DNA of 64,000 nt, taken from the NCBI RefSeq assembly GCF_035582795.1, contig NC_134367.1, positions 84,551,062 to 84,615,061 on the forward strand. Reading direction: 5' to 3'. Source of the stretch: Mycteria americana. Taxonomy: Eukaryota; Chordata; Aves; Ciconiiformes; Ciconiidae. Positions 49,841 to 60,552 of the stretch are shown one piece after another (position 1 is the stretch's first letter; every line of letters starts with the position of its first letter). A program made the translations under genes and the position numbers. The notes beneath the pieces were generated by a model. The model did not search any database, was not told where the DNA came from, and was given only the letters and a program-made list of their open reading frames with translations.

Positions 49841-50085
49841 TTGTTGATCACTACACGAGTGAAATTGTCTTCAACAGCGTCCGAGTAATCGCCATCATCA
49901 TTATTGGCCTGGGCTTCCTCCTGTTGCTCTTGCCAGAGGAATGGGACGTCTGGGTGATAAAGCTCCTCACGCGTCTCAAAGTCCGGAAGAAGGAAGAAAT
50001 CCCCGAAGGGAATGGCGACATTGCTTCAGGACTGCCTAACAAAAGCCGGAGAACTCGCCCCTCCATGTCATCCTTTGCTCACTAA
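49841..50085 (+). CDS. SLC35F3: SLC35F3 terminal coding exon (TM10 and C-terminal tail)
   Basis: TT completes a Val codon, then 80 codons run to TAA at 50083-50085. The peptide opens VDHYTSEIVFNSVRV and carries the last helix (IAIIIIGLGFLLLLL). After it comes PEEWDVWVIKLLTRLKVRKK, a conserved cytosolic amphipathic segment of SLC35F3. The hydrophilic tail after KVRKKEE is Gly/Ser/Arg-rich and ends in SMSSFAH. As I recall the mammalian protein, this tail is the least conserved part. With the other five exons it gives 398 residues after the split Gly, consistent with a protein of about 420 once the missing N-terminal exon is added. Confidence 0.96.
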
Positions 50086-51253
50086 ATGCTCTTTTTACCA
50101 AAACTTTGTGGTTAACCCTATATATGATGACGCAAAGGTCTTTTCTTGGGAAGAAGCACACCTGTCCAACACGGTGTACATACCTGTACAGTTTTGATAT
50201 GATCACCATCTAAGGCATCGAGTCTTGGCATGTCCAGTTTGCTTGTACTTTTTTCACATCAGACCTTTCACTTAAGTAGTACACTGAAAAAAATCTGCAA
50301 ACCAAGAACCTCTCTTCTCTTTTTAAATGAATGTAATATATAGTCAAAATATATTTGCATAGGTTATTTTAAAGAATGATTTTCATGAAAAGCAGGGCAG
50401 ACATTTTGAACATTAGGTACCGAATGATGCATTGCACACTGTGATTTAAAAGAAACAATTGCTATGCTACATCACACATTTATTTTTGACCAGAGCTGTA
50501 CTCTGAAAGTTTTCAAGGAACCAAAAGGGAATCTTTTTGGGGATGGCAAGATGGGGGGAAGAGTGGAAGGAAGGAGGTTTGGAAATCACTCTATGTAGAT
50601 GAGCGCATGTTGCGCTGCAACCAGGAGAAAATTCAAGCGCTAAAAATGCTTGCACTAAAGCACTAGAGAGAAAGCAGTTTAGAGCCCAAATCTCCTTATT
50701 CTGCATGTGACTGTAGTCCACGTTTAAAATCATGCAAGAGAAATCCAGTGCCTTCTACAGAACTCTTGTCTTTATCCACGCAGAACCAGGTCCCGCCGTG
50801 AGGCACTTGCAGTGGCAGGGCTCAAGGCTTGCAGTCCTGGGGGACCCCAAATTCCCACCGACATCAGAACGTGCCCCCCATACGCGCCGTGGCTTCTGTG
50901 GGAACGTGGGGCCCAGGGGACTGCAAGTTGGCGTGCAGGAGACCTGGTTCTCTCCTCACTTGCACAGGTTTTACCCCTGTGTGGAGCTGCGCTTGATTAA
51001 CACCAGTGTGAGGAAGGGGAAGTCTTGGTCATGTGTGGGACAACCCAACCGAAAATGATCAAAGGGGCTGGCAAGAGCGTGGTCGCTGATGTACAGTCTG
51101 AGAGCACGGACTAAGGGGGTGAATCGCCAGTTGCTTTTACTCCATAATTGTGAGTGTTAAGAGTTAAAAATGTAAGAATATTTACATCAAATGTAACACT
51201 TTTTATGAAACTTGTAAGCACCAGGATGTTTACTTATGCGATTTTGGTTCGCC

Positions 51254-51259
51254 ATTAAA
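51254..51259 (+). terminator. SLC35F3: Possible proximal polyadenylation signal (ATTAAA)
   Basis: This is the second most common polyadenylation hexamer, placed 1.17 kb after the stop. Another ATTAAA at 51351-51356 is followed by a GTGTTCTTTT tract that suits a downstream element. Use of either site is unproven. Confidence 0.35.
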
Positions 51260-51498
51260 TTTCTATCTGTGATAGATCACATGCTATGTAAAAAAGGGGG
51301 GGGAAAGGTTATAGTTTACTATTTTTGAAGTTTACATTGTTGCATACAAAATTAAAAGTGTTCTTTTGAACTGCTGCCATAGCCTAAGGGTCCCTGCTGC
51401 CACTGAGGCCCTCTTTGTCTCAGGCAGGGGTGGCATCCACTTAAAAACATTTTAGCAAATCAACTTCAGATTCCATTATCTGTTTGGCAAAGCTAAAT

Positions 51499-51504
51499 AA
51501 TAAA
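51499..51504 (+). terminator. SLC35F3: SLC35F3 polyadenylation signal (AATAAA)
   Basis: Canonical AATAAA in an A/T-rich context, followed within 40-60 bases by pyrimidine-rich sequence (CTGTTTCCTTCTCTTG). It is the first AATAAA after the stop codon, so it is the best candidate for the main 3' end. Confidence 0.6.
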
Positions 51505-51774
51505 AGATTTTAAATTCAGCCTCTGTCAATGCTATCTGTTTCCTTCTCTTGACTGCATCTTTATTCCAGTTTTACTGTGGGTAGTATTTGGCCAAAGTGA
51601 TCAGAAGGGAGAGACAAGATCATCAAAGCAACCAAGGTTGCAACTGCTGCATCGCTTGCCAGGCTGTCCTCAACAGGAGGAGCTTTAGACTCCTCCGTTA
51701 GACTTTAGACTTCCTGGGCAAATCTGTCCGGGGAGCTGATGTTAGGCAGCAGTCAGGAAACACGTCCAGCAGAA

Positions 51775-51812
51775 GCAGACCTTCCTTTGAAAAGCTGACC
51801 TTCCTTTGAAAC
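51775..51812. repeat. 19-bp tandem duplication
   Basis: Two adjacent copies of GC[A/T]GACCTTCCTTTGAAA[A/C] lie just downstream of the SLC35F3 3' end. This is recent local slippage with no other meaning visible. Confidence 0.75.
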
Positions 51813-52215
51813 CGTCAGAGAGCAGCCATAAATGCATACATTGATAGGTATTTAGGGGCTACGGACAGGACATGAGTTTGTACATTAATAATTGGGCCCT
51901 CGTCCAGGCTGTATGTTGTTCCCTATGTATCTCTTCATGGCCAAATAGACACTAAAGGCTTGCTAACAGAGATTACACACGCAAGCAAAAATCTGAGGCT
52001 GTGGGAAGCTGCTTGCAACTACTGTCCCATTCAGTGTTACACACCCGAATTTTTCAACCTATTTCTTTGGGAAGCAGGGGAGGGTAAGGCACAGGACAGG
52101 AGCGCAGGTACAACTCTAATAACTGGTTTGAAGGACACACACAGAGACTTGATCTCAAAGCTCCTGCTCAGAGTTTACTCCATCTTCGGGCATATCATTT
52201 GTCATCCTCAAAGTA

Positions 52216-52231
52216 CCCCCCCCCCCCCCCC
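52216..52231. repeat. Poly(C) tract of 16
   Basis: An uninterrupted run of 16 C. It is prone to length change and sequencing error, and the opposite strand is a G-run. Confidence 0.9.
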
Positions 52232-52962
52232 AAGCCTCCTGTCTGAGGCAAGGCCAGAGAGGCATGTACAGACGGCCCTTCCATTTTCCATAGTCCCAAC
52301 CAGTGGCATCTTCTGTCATCTCTGCACTCCATTTTACTGTGTGTTTGATGCAGCCTGGTAAGTATCCAAAAGGCTCTAAATGCCAGTTTAAAAACTGCAA
52401 CTAACGTGTGTTTATTACTAAAGTGGCAGCAGATTTTTTAACATTCAGTACAGATCGTGGGGGAATTTATGCACCAGAATGGAGAGTAGCATCAGTAAAT
52501 TCTGTGATTTACCAGATGCAACTGTCGTTGCTTCTGTTGGCTCATCCTTCCCGAGAACAGGCTAAACGCGTGCAAGGGCTGGGATTTCAAACAGCACTTT
52601 ATTACAGTCTCACTCCTGAGTGGGAGCTGAGCAAACTAGATTTACCCACGTTAAGCAATTCTAAACTACACATAGACAAGTTAATCAGATGAAGTGACCT
52701 ATATTTCTCCAGGCAACACCTTGCCCTAATGCTAAACACCTGACTTGACGGCAAGCAGCTGCTTAGCAAAACCTTCCAGACAGTGAAGCCTAGGATGTGA
52801 CTACGAGAATGTCGAGAAAGCAGCATGTCCATATGGGTACGTGTGTGCATCTGTAAGTGCCAGAGCTTCCCAGATCTGAAGCTGAGGAATGAAAGGAACT
52901 GGAGTCGTTGGCTCCCACCAGAAGGACAAGGCAGAGAGCAAACCCTTCTGAGAAGGCGTTAG

Positions 52963-53795
52963 ATCATAGAATCATAGAATCAGTAAGGCTGGAAAAGACC
53001 TCTAAGATCATCTAGTCCAACCGTCAACCCAACACCTCCATGCCTACTAAAACATGTCCTGAAGTGCCACATCTACACGTTTTTTGAACTCCTCCAGGGA
53101 TGGTGACTCCACCACCTCTCTGGGCAGCCTGGTCCAATGCTTGACCACCCTTTCAGTAAAGAAATTTTTCCTAATATCCAATCTAAACCTTTCCTGATGC
53201 AACTTGAGGCCATTTCCTCTCATCCTATCACTTGTTACTTGGGAGAAGAGACCCCTCAGCCTCCTTTTCTCCAGGCTAAACAACCCCAGTTCCCTCAGCC
53301 GCTCCTCATCAGACTTCTGCTCCAGACCCTTCACCAGCTTCGTTGCCCTTCTCTGGACACGCTCCAGCCCCTCAATGTCTCTCTTGTAGTGAGGGGCCCA
53401 AAACTGAACACAGGATTCGAGGTGCGGCCTCACCAGTGCCGAGTACAGGGGCACAATCACTTCCCTAGTCCTGCTGGCCACACTATTCCTGATACAAGCC
53501 AGGATGCTACTGGCCTTCTGGGCCACCTGGGCACACTGCTGGCTCATATTCAGGCGGCTGTCAACCAGCACCCCCAGGTCCTTCTCTGCCAGGCAGATTT
53601 CCAGCCACTCTTCCCCAAGCCTGTAGCGTTGCATGGGGTTGCTGTGGCCCAAGTGCAGGACCTGGCACTTGGCCTTGTTGAACCAATTGGCCTCGGCCCA
53701 TCGATCCAGCCTGTCCAGGTCCCTCTGCAGAGCCTTCCTCCTCTCAATCAGATCAACACTCCTGCACAACTTGGTGTCATCTGCAAACTGACTGT
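52963..53795 (-). mobile_element. 5'-truncated CR1 LINE with open 3' reverse-transcriptase frame
   Basis: On the minus strand the element starts abruptly at the RT catalytic box FADDTKL (near 53790) and stays open to a stop at 53047. A short 3' UTR follows, ending in two ATTCTATGAT-type octamers at 52963-52980. Downstream RT and thumb motifs are clear: [20 protein letters not shown], then [20 protein letters not shown], then [14 protein letters not shown], then [14 protein letters not shown], then [20 protein letters not shown]. The lack of stops or frameshifts in about 247 codons implies a fairly young insertion. Near 53250 the protein goes straight from EKRRLRG to LFSQVTSDR, lacking about 18 residues (DLI...LKGG) usual in CR1. 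Lying downstream of SLC35F3, it is a dead 5'-truncated copy. The plus-strand 226-codon frame here is its shadow. Confidence 0.93.
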
Positions 53796-54345
53796 AACTG
53801 GGCCACCCTTCAGGTGAACCAAGACTGAACCCTCCTGACCTTGGGCTGTTAAAGGACTCCCAGGACAAATTCAGTGCCTTGGAGGTGAGGGCTGAGTCGT
53901 GGCAGGCTCCCCTGCTTGCCCTCAGAGGCCAAAGCGCTGTGTGCAATGTCTGCAGCACCCTGCGAGTCAGACCCACTGCTGGCCTGTATGGACCCCCCAC
54001 AGCCCTGCAGGGCTCTACCTGCTCTGCAGAAGAGAGCAACACAAGCCTGGAACCAGCACTTTGAGGCCACCCTTGGCCACCTCAAACCTCCTCCTGAGGC
54101 AGACCTGCAGGTCCCTGCAGCATGAGGCCTTGCTGCCTGCTGCCTTTGAAGCTGGTCTCCTGCATCATCACTGCGTGGCTCCTGCCCTCACAGAGCGCTG
54201 CCAGCCACCAGTGTGCACTCTTGTTCAAGGGCTGACCCGGATCCTCAGCTTTCTGCCCCAACTTAGCCCTCACAAGGTGTCTTGGCTCCTCCAGCAAAGC
54301 AGGAAACCAGTAATGATCCAGTGGGCTTGTTAAAACCGCAAGTCA
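53796..54345. other. GC-rich block of unknown origin beside CR1
   Basis: About 550 bases, clearly GC-richer than the intergenic DNA around it, begin exactly where the CR1 homology ends and stop near 54345. A 144-codon plus-strand frame (53899-54333) and the 5' part of the CR1-containing minus frame are both open through it. I recognise no domain. It may be another repeat, sequence captured with the CR1, or the original target region. Confidence 0.35.
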
Positions 54346-56369
54346 AAAAAAATCTCAGGAAAGCAAATAGCATCAACCAGTCCCCATTGCAGCTGCCGGC
54401 TTTCACTGCCGCACAGTACAGCCGTGAGGAATCTGAGGAAGGAGCAGCAGTTCCCCCCTCCCCGCACATCTTTCTCCTTGGCCTGTTGTCTGTAGTTGTC
54501 TCCTGCTGCTTACCTTTATCGTAATTTTTTATTGCAGCTCTCCACAGTGACTGCATGAGCCTTTCATCAGCACATGAGTCAGAGCTGGGTTTATTTTAAA
54601 AAGTTTCTCCAGTTCTTCTGTCTAGGATGGTTGTATTCATATCAGTAGTCTTCAGAAAATAGCTATGAAAGGCAGAAATCCAACCACAATACTCAACAGA
54701 TGAACAGAAGACACTGAAACCAACATGTAGCTTAACTGTTTTGGGGGTTGAGGATACCAGCAGAACCTGTAGATCACCACGTTCTGGGGCTGAATTAATG
54801 TCTCCTGTAAGCTTGGGGACAAGTCACTCATCCCCAGCTCTCCAGAGTGCTCTGTAACAAAACTAGTGCAATATTGAGTTGGTCAGGATTAATACAGACA
54901 GTATCTTCAACCTATAGGAAAGGTAACATCACCAGGTTGACACCATTTCTGGTCCAAAACATTTCTGCTGCTGTACCTACAGGCCTGCAAATCCACTGGA
55001 AAGTGAAGGTTTCCCTGTGCAGTGAACGCAGAAGCCTGAATCGACTTGCGTAGCTCTGGATCATATTCCAAATAAACTCACAAATCTGCACAACAGAAAC
55101 ACATGTGAAACACCTCTCCTCTTCACTGAAAAGGATGTTATATGTCTCCAGAACTTCAGAAGCCCTAGGAATAGCACCAGTCACCCGCCTGGGCTACGTG
55201 GACACAGAAAGCAGGCTGGGACTGGGGGTTTCTTCAAGGAATGGGGAAAGAACAGAAGCCAGAAAGAATGCAGCTGGTGTAAAGCAGGAGCACAGGACAG
55301 CTGCTGATGGAATCGGGTCAGAAATACCTTTTGGGAAACACTTTCCAGGGGAAGATGCCCACCCGTCCCTTGCTACAACTCCAGTTTGAAGAAATGGGGT
55401 CTGTGCACATGCTGTAAAGTCATAAACTACGGCGAGTTTGGCTCCATGTCCCTGATTTTTACTGCAGAAAGGACAGAGTCCTTCAAGGCCTCCAAACCTG
55501 AGCTACTCCTTGGCAAAGGCCAAGGCTGAGAAGCTTCTTTCACAGTCCAGTCCTTGTGCAAGCTGTCTTTGCAGAAACTGCCAGCAGTAACAGATTTTGA
55601 TGGATGAGTTTAATTAGCTCATCGTTATTAAAAGAGAAGCAATTAGATTTTCTTCTTTAGCTGGCATGTTCTAGAGCATTTCTATAATAACCTGCACCTT
55701 ATCTAGAAGTCCTGAACATTAACAAGGGAAATAAGAAAAAAAGGAGCTGAAAGATCTTGTGAAAGCAAAAAGGAAGTAAAATGAACAGATGCCCACCTGC
55801 AGCCTAAAAATCTTCTTTTAAGAGGAAATCACATTCCTAAGGACAGGACCAGTAGCTCAAACTAATGTTTCTGAAAATAATAAGCCTCATATTTCTCTCT
55901 TCTACCTGAAACTCTGTTAGAGGGATCTTTATATATGCACAAGATCATTCTAAAGAAGGTGGCGATCAGTATTTCTCCATTGCACGTTACAGATACATAA
56001 GATGCAACCAACTTACTTCTCAGTAATGGAGAGTGGGACTTATAAGCAGAGTTACAATTCTTGAAAAGGCTAAACAAGGGAGGTTGCGGAGCTCACATTA
56101 GTAGTGTATTTAAGAACCTGCTATAGGCAATCTCTCTGCAATGATCTAGAGACATTTCTTTAACCCTACTGCTGAACTAGATGATCTCTTCAGAACAGAA
56201 CTCAAAAGAGTTTTCCAGCTCTTCCTCTCCAGGTTTCCCTCCAGTTCTAGATTCAGCCCACCTAACATCTCAAGACAGCCATCAGTGCATTGATTGGGAA
56301 CAAGAGCAACCAACCTGCAGGGCACCTTTCACTAAAATTAAGAGAACTAAAGTAGATGTGCTTTACCAG

Positions 56370-56830
56370 AGTTATCCACCGTAAGTTGAGAATCTTTCTG
56401 ATGAGTGACAACAGTAAATTTAGAGCTCCTCACCATGTATTTTAGACTTTTTCACCATGTCCATTACCTCCTGTCTATTAATGCTGAATGCCACCAGCTA
56501 TTTTGCTGCCTGGCCACATGACAGTGAGAGATCCTCTCTCAGTTTTAGTCTTCGCTCTCCTGAACCAGTAAAAAAGTATGATCAGTAAATGGGGGTTTTT
56601 TGACCAATCATTTAGGAGTACATACAAGAAGACTGGCCTCAGCACAGCTCCTTTGGTAATCTCTCTCCTTTTGAACAGCAATAATTTATTCCTGTTCTCT
56701 GTTTCCTGCCTCACTAACCAGTTATTAGTCCACAAGAAAACCTTCTGTTTTGATCCACTGTAGCTTCATTTCTTTGGTAAGAAGCATCATTAGAAACTCT
56801 TCAGAAATCTAAGTGCAGTGCTTCCTATTC
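56370..56830 (-). mobile_element. Ancient CR1/L3-like reverse-transcriptase fragment
   Basis: The minus-strand frame at 56735-56478 includes GAVLRPVFLYVLLNDWSK, which corresponds to the conserved RT box GSVLGPVLFxIFINDLxK of CR1-like LINEs. On the plus strand the order CATGTCCATTACCTCCTG, then CTATTTTGCTGCCTGGCCAC, then GACCAATCATTTAGGAGTAC, then CTAACCAGTTATTAGTCCAC follows the reverse complement of a CR1 family well known from turtles and found as relics in birds. The copy is heavily mutated, with the FADD region unreadable. It is far older than the CR1 at 53 kb. Confidence 0.7.
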
Positions 56831-59375
56831 TCTCAAAAAAATGGCCAAGACAAGTGTGTGGAAAGTCATTCCCCCTTCAGACTCCTTTTAACACGAAAGA
56901 ACAAGACTACTGAGAGACTGAGACTTCTCCTTTGCCTTTCCTTAGGGGAGGGCTGCCTTGGCTAACTTCCACGGATTATTTACATCAAACTCCAGCTTCT
57001 GCATATACCCACGACTGACCCAGACCCTTAAAAGATTCTTATGTGATTCTTAAAAGAATCCTAAAAGCTGGATTCCAGTGGGGTCCATGCAGCAGGATTT
57101 GTAAGGACTTATAAAATGTGAATTGCAGCTTGGATTTCCTGCCCTGCTGGCTATGAGCATACTTTATGGGCCAGTGAACATAGCTTTGCTGTCTCCCCGC
57201 AATAGGTCTCACTGTCCCTCTGGCTTCTGAAGCTGCCAAGTCTTTAATGACTGCAGCCTAGCAAGCAGAGTAAGTTGCATAATACTCTCCTTGTGATTTT
57301 TTGCCAATTATACATTTTAAGTGCCTTCCTGACTTGTAAACAAAAACATCTCTTTTTCATTGTGTGATTTTGGATTTGGTCAAAGGCATGTCACTTGCTA
57401 GTTGGGCTGCTAAGAATATGAATATTGATCTTGGGAACAAATACTCACCATGTTTGAGAATGATGTTGCCTGCGTGCATGTGTAAGCAATCCCATCTGGT
57501 ACAGTACACCTATGCTTCACAGACAATGTTTATAGTGAACATAAGGTAATCGGTGCAGCTGGTGGATTATTAAATGCAATACCTGAATGCAATCATGCAG
57601 CTGGATTTTTTATAAAGAATTTTAGGATGCGTTTCAGTCTCAGAGAGAACTAGGAACCACTTCTTTGCTTTTAGTACATAACATGCCACAGAAATTTGAA
57701 GGCATGCAAATGAAACTCAAAAGATGAGTTTTCTTATTCCATTTACATAGCTTTGAAAATTGGAGTCTGCTTGTAGAGCAGGCAGGTTCCCAGTTTCCCA
57801 TCTAGCTTTCTTGCAAAAAGCTGAGCATCAACATTGCTGCAAAGCGAGCTTGTCTCATTCTTGGTGGGCTTGGAGAATTGCTAATCAGGAGCCAACAGAA
57901 GAGCAAGAATTAGTCAGTCTGCCCACCTTACCATCGCCTGCTTTTCCCAAAATACTCCTTTTTCTGTTTTCTTCCTTCCTAACAACTGAACAAAAATGGA
58001 ATATTGGCATTAAAAACAAGTGCCTATAATTAATGTAAATTACTTCATCACCTTGAAAGAATCCTAACCCTCCAGTTGTTTGGTTTTTTTCTTCATCATA
58101 ATCGCCACTCCTCTGGGTAGCCTAGTGATTTTCAGACTGCATTCCACAGAGTACTCCACTGATGTCCATGAGAGGTCACAAAGACAAGCAAGCCTTTTCT
58201 CAGCAGGCTTCAGATCACTAAACAGGGGTCTGGAGAAAGTGAAAATCACTGTTCTGTCTATTCTTTCTCCTTCTGTCTCTGTAACAGCCTGCACAGACAG
58301 CTTAGTCCTTCCTAGTGAAATCCCCTCCAGCACTACCTGACGAACCAACACACCCAGCCCTCTGATACATGCAGAGCTACCGCGCAGAAAGCTGTGGTAG
58401 CCTCTACGTCCGTCTCTCCCTCAGTGTCCCAAGCCATGTGCTTAATTCTCTATGGTCATGTCACACCGGCACTCCCTAGTGCAGGGATCCTCATCACAAC
58501 ACCCACCAAAGACAGCATTATGAGGAAATCAAGGGAAGAGCCCCAACACACATTTAGTTGAAAAATAACGTGATAATGCACGTTTTCTTAGGGATTCAGA
58601 AAATTTATTTGATAAGGCTGCCAAACAAAAGCTACAGTTTTCTTTCTCCTCATACACTCAAACCCCTAAATTTTTGCTAACTCATCCAAAGAAGTTTAAG
58701 CATGTTATTGTTAAAAGGAAATTCATAAAGGTAAAATTCAACATGAAGTCTTTACGAAATAACAAAGAGGAGTGCTTTGCATAAGGCCATAGAAAGTACA
58801 GTATACATTTCTTAAATGTTTGGAATCTAATATGCCTCTTTCAGATCTTTATTTGCAAACGTTTGGTATTAAATGCAAGGTTATGTAAAGAGAAAGAAGT
58901 TTTATTTATAAATATATATCATTTAGTATTATCAGTGGCTACTTAATAATGAACTCATTAATTATTAACTAAGGAATTCATTAACTGTCTGCCAGTTCTT
59001 CAGCAATTCTCTTACAAAGCTCAGAAAATTATTGCTCAAAAAATCAGTGGTCTTCTCTGAAGCCTGATTCTTCAAGAGGGATATTTAGTTTTTAAAAGAT
59101 TTTTGAAAAGCTATTTTAAAGATAAAAATCACCTGTTCTGTTAAAGAAGGACCTATTTGAAAGAGAACTTAAGTCTCACTGAACCCTAATAAACCACAAA
59201 AATAACCTCAGAAAGCAACGTAAGGAAGACTTTAAACAATAAAGATGTATAAATGCTTCCCCTCCACAAGAACAAAGAGTGTTTCTACACTTGCCTTTGC
59301 AGACTGCATCTTCAAAGCTGATGCTACTGCCAAGAGTCACCCATGAGGGTCTTTAGCCAGTAAAAGGATGAAAGT

Positions 59376-59449
59376 AGAATCTGAAATTTGGTCACACAGC
59401 ATCTCAAGAGATCCACTCGGAGAGATGCTTGATGTTCAACTATTTAAGT
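59376..59449 (+). repeat. Source copy of a 74-bp dispersed direct repeat
   Basis: This segment recurs at 60291-60364 in the same orientation, 915 bases away, with 5 mismatches in 74. This copy lacks the flanking duplication seen at the other site, so it is the likely donor. Confidence 0.85.
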
Positions 59450-59981
59450 AATCTCTGTTAAAACCTTTTCAAAGAGGAGCAGAAAGAGGCGATTACTGTT
59501 TGCAGTTCATGGGGTTTCTTTGCTTGATTTATTCCTTTTTTTAATAATAAAACCAGCCATAATTAATAATTGTGAGTTTTTCTTTTTTTTTTGTTTAATT
59601 ATTTTCTTTCACCAGGCATAGCAAGGAACACTGTAAGACCAAAGGAGTCAGAGTTACATCCTTAATGGACATCTGAGAAGCAAGAAAGAGAAAAATCTTA
59701 ATATATGGTTCTCTCGCACTACATATTTTTTTATTTTTTATTAAAAAAACCTGCTTGGTGCTCAACAACAGAAGAAAATGCCCCAGGCTACCTCAGGTAA
59801 GATTTTGTTATTATTTCCAGCAAAATAAATAGTTGGACACAGGGCTACATTGCTTAAAGAACTCATTTTTAAATTCAGTTCCCTGAAAATCTATTACAGA
59901 TAAGGATCATATATTGGCATCTTTCAAGACAAGACAAACAAATTAATTGAGCTCCTGGTATAAGCACAAAGCTGAACACAG

Positions 59982-60552
59982 CTATAGAACATCAAGGAGT
60001 GCTTGCATTATTAGTCCTACGGACACCTGTAACATGCTAATTGCTTCCGAAGTGAAGGGAGAAATCATTATGGTTGCCAATCCAGAATCTGCTGGGCAAA
60101 TTGCAATTAAATACGGGGTAAGTAGGGCTGTAGGTGAGGAGAGATCTGTTAATGTTAACTGGAAGGCAAAGTACACACAGTGCTGTCTCCCAATTAGCAA
60201 GAACAGGCACAAAAGGGTCTGAGAGCTGAACTGCTGATGAACTCCACACAATTCACTTCAACGCATTGCTGGCTAGAGTGGGAGATGGGCAGAATCTGAA
60301 ATTTGGTCACACAGCATCTCAAGCGATCCACTCAGAGAGATGCCTCATGTTCAACCATTTAAGTGGGAGATGGGCATCTATTTCTTTAACATCTCTCTCA
60401 CTAACTGCTAAATGGAAATGTAATTCAACGGCTTCAACTGTGGCAACCAGCGCACCTAACAAATCTGGAATTTTTTCAGCCTCCCATCTTTCTAGAACAT
60501 TTGCTTCTGCCTGGCTATTATAAATATCCCATTTATTACTTATTGGGCACAT
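59982..60552 (-). pseudogene. Interrupted antisense coding-like frame, unknown
   Basis: Two minus-strand frames are open at 60552-60319 and 60251-59982. The first starts at an ATG and has a protein-like composition (DIYNSQAEANVLERWEAEKI near its start). The second is hydrophobic, ending in MLQVSVGLIMQALLDVL. If the 85-base insertion at 60277-60361 is discounted, both fall in one reading frame, separated by two stops. That is what an old gene fragment would look like. The identity is unknown; it could be a decayed host or mobile-element gene. A conserved non-coding element is an alternative, since the plus strand is also open here (59947-60222). Confidence 0.25.
60277..60376 (+). mobile_element. 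Templated 70-bp insertion with 15-bp target-site duplication
   Basis: AGTGGGAGATGGGCA occurs at 60277-60291 and again at 60362-60376. The 70 bases between them (60292-60361) copy 59377-59446. This is the structure left when a DNA or RNA-derived fragment is inserted at a staggered break and the gaps are filled. There is no poly(A) tail and no transposon terminal repeat, so it is not a standard SINE or DNA transposon. The 5 mismatches to the source show it is not brand new. Confidence 0.8.

Larger units (their letters stand above)
50086..51520 (+). other. SLC35F3: SLC35F3 3' UTR
   Basis: Non-coding sequence from the TAA to just past AATAAA at 51499. It is AT-rich after a GC-rich middle part (50.8-51.0 kb). 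It contains ATTTA-type elements and a run of G (about 51294-51302). Earlier ATTAAA hexamers at 51254-51259 and 51351-51356 could give shorter 3' ends. The exact end is inferred; RNA evidence would fix it. Confidence 0.65.

Noticed and set aside
49292..49888. 198-codon frame running into the last SLC35F3 exon
   Set aside because: It crosses the splice acceptor in a frame different from the transporter and shows no homology.
53137..53817. 226-codon plus-strand frame
   Set aside because: It is the complement of the CR1 reverse-transcriptase coding region on the minus strand.
58080..58250. Possible ancient repeat (CAGACTGCATTCCACAGAG... GTCCATGAGAGGTC)
   Set aside because: The wording resembles old interspersed repeats, but I could not tie it to a named family with enough ordered motifs.
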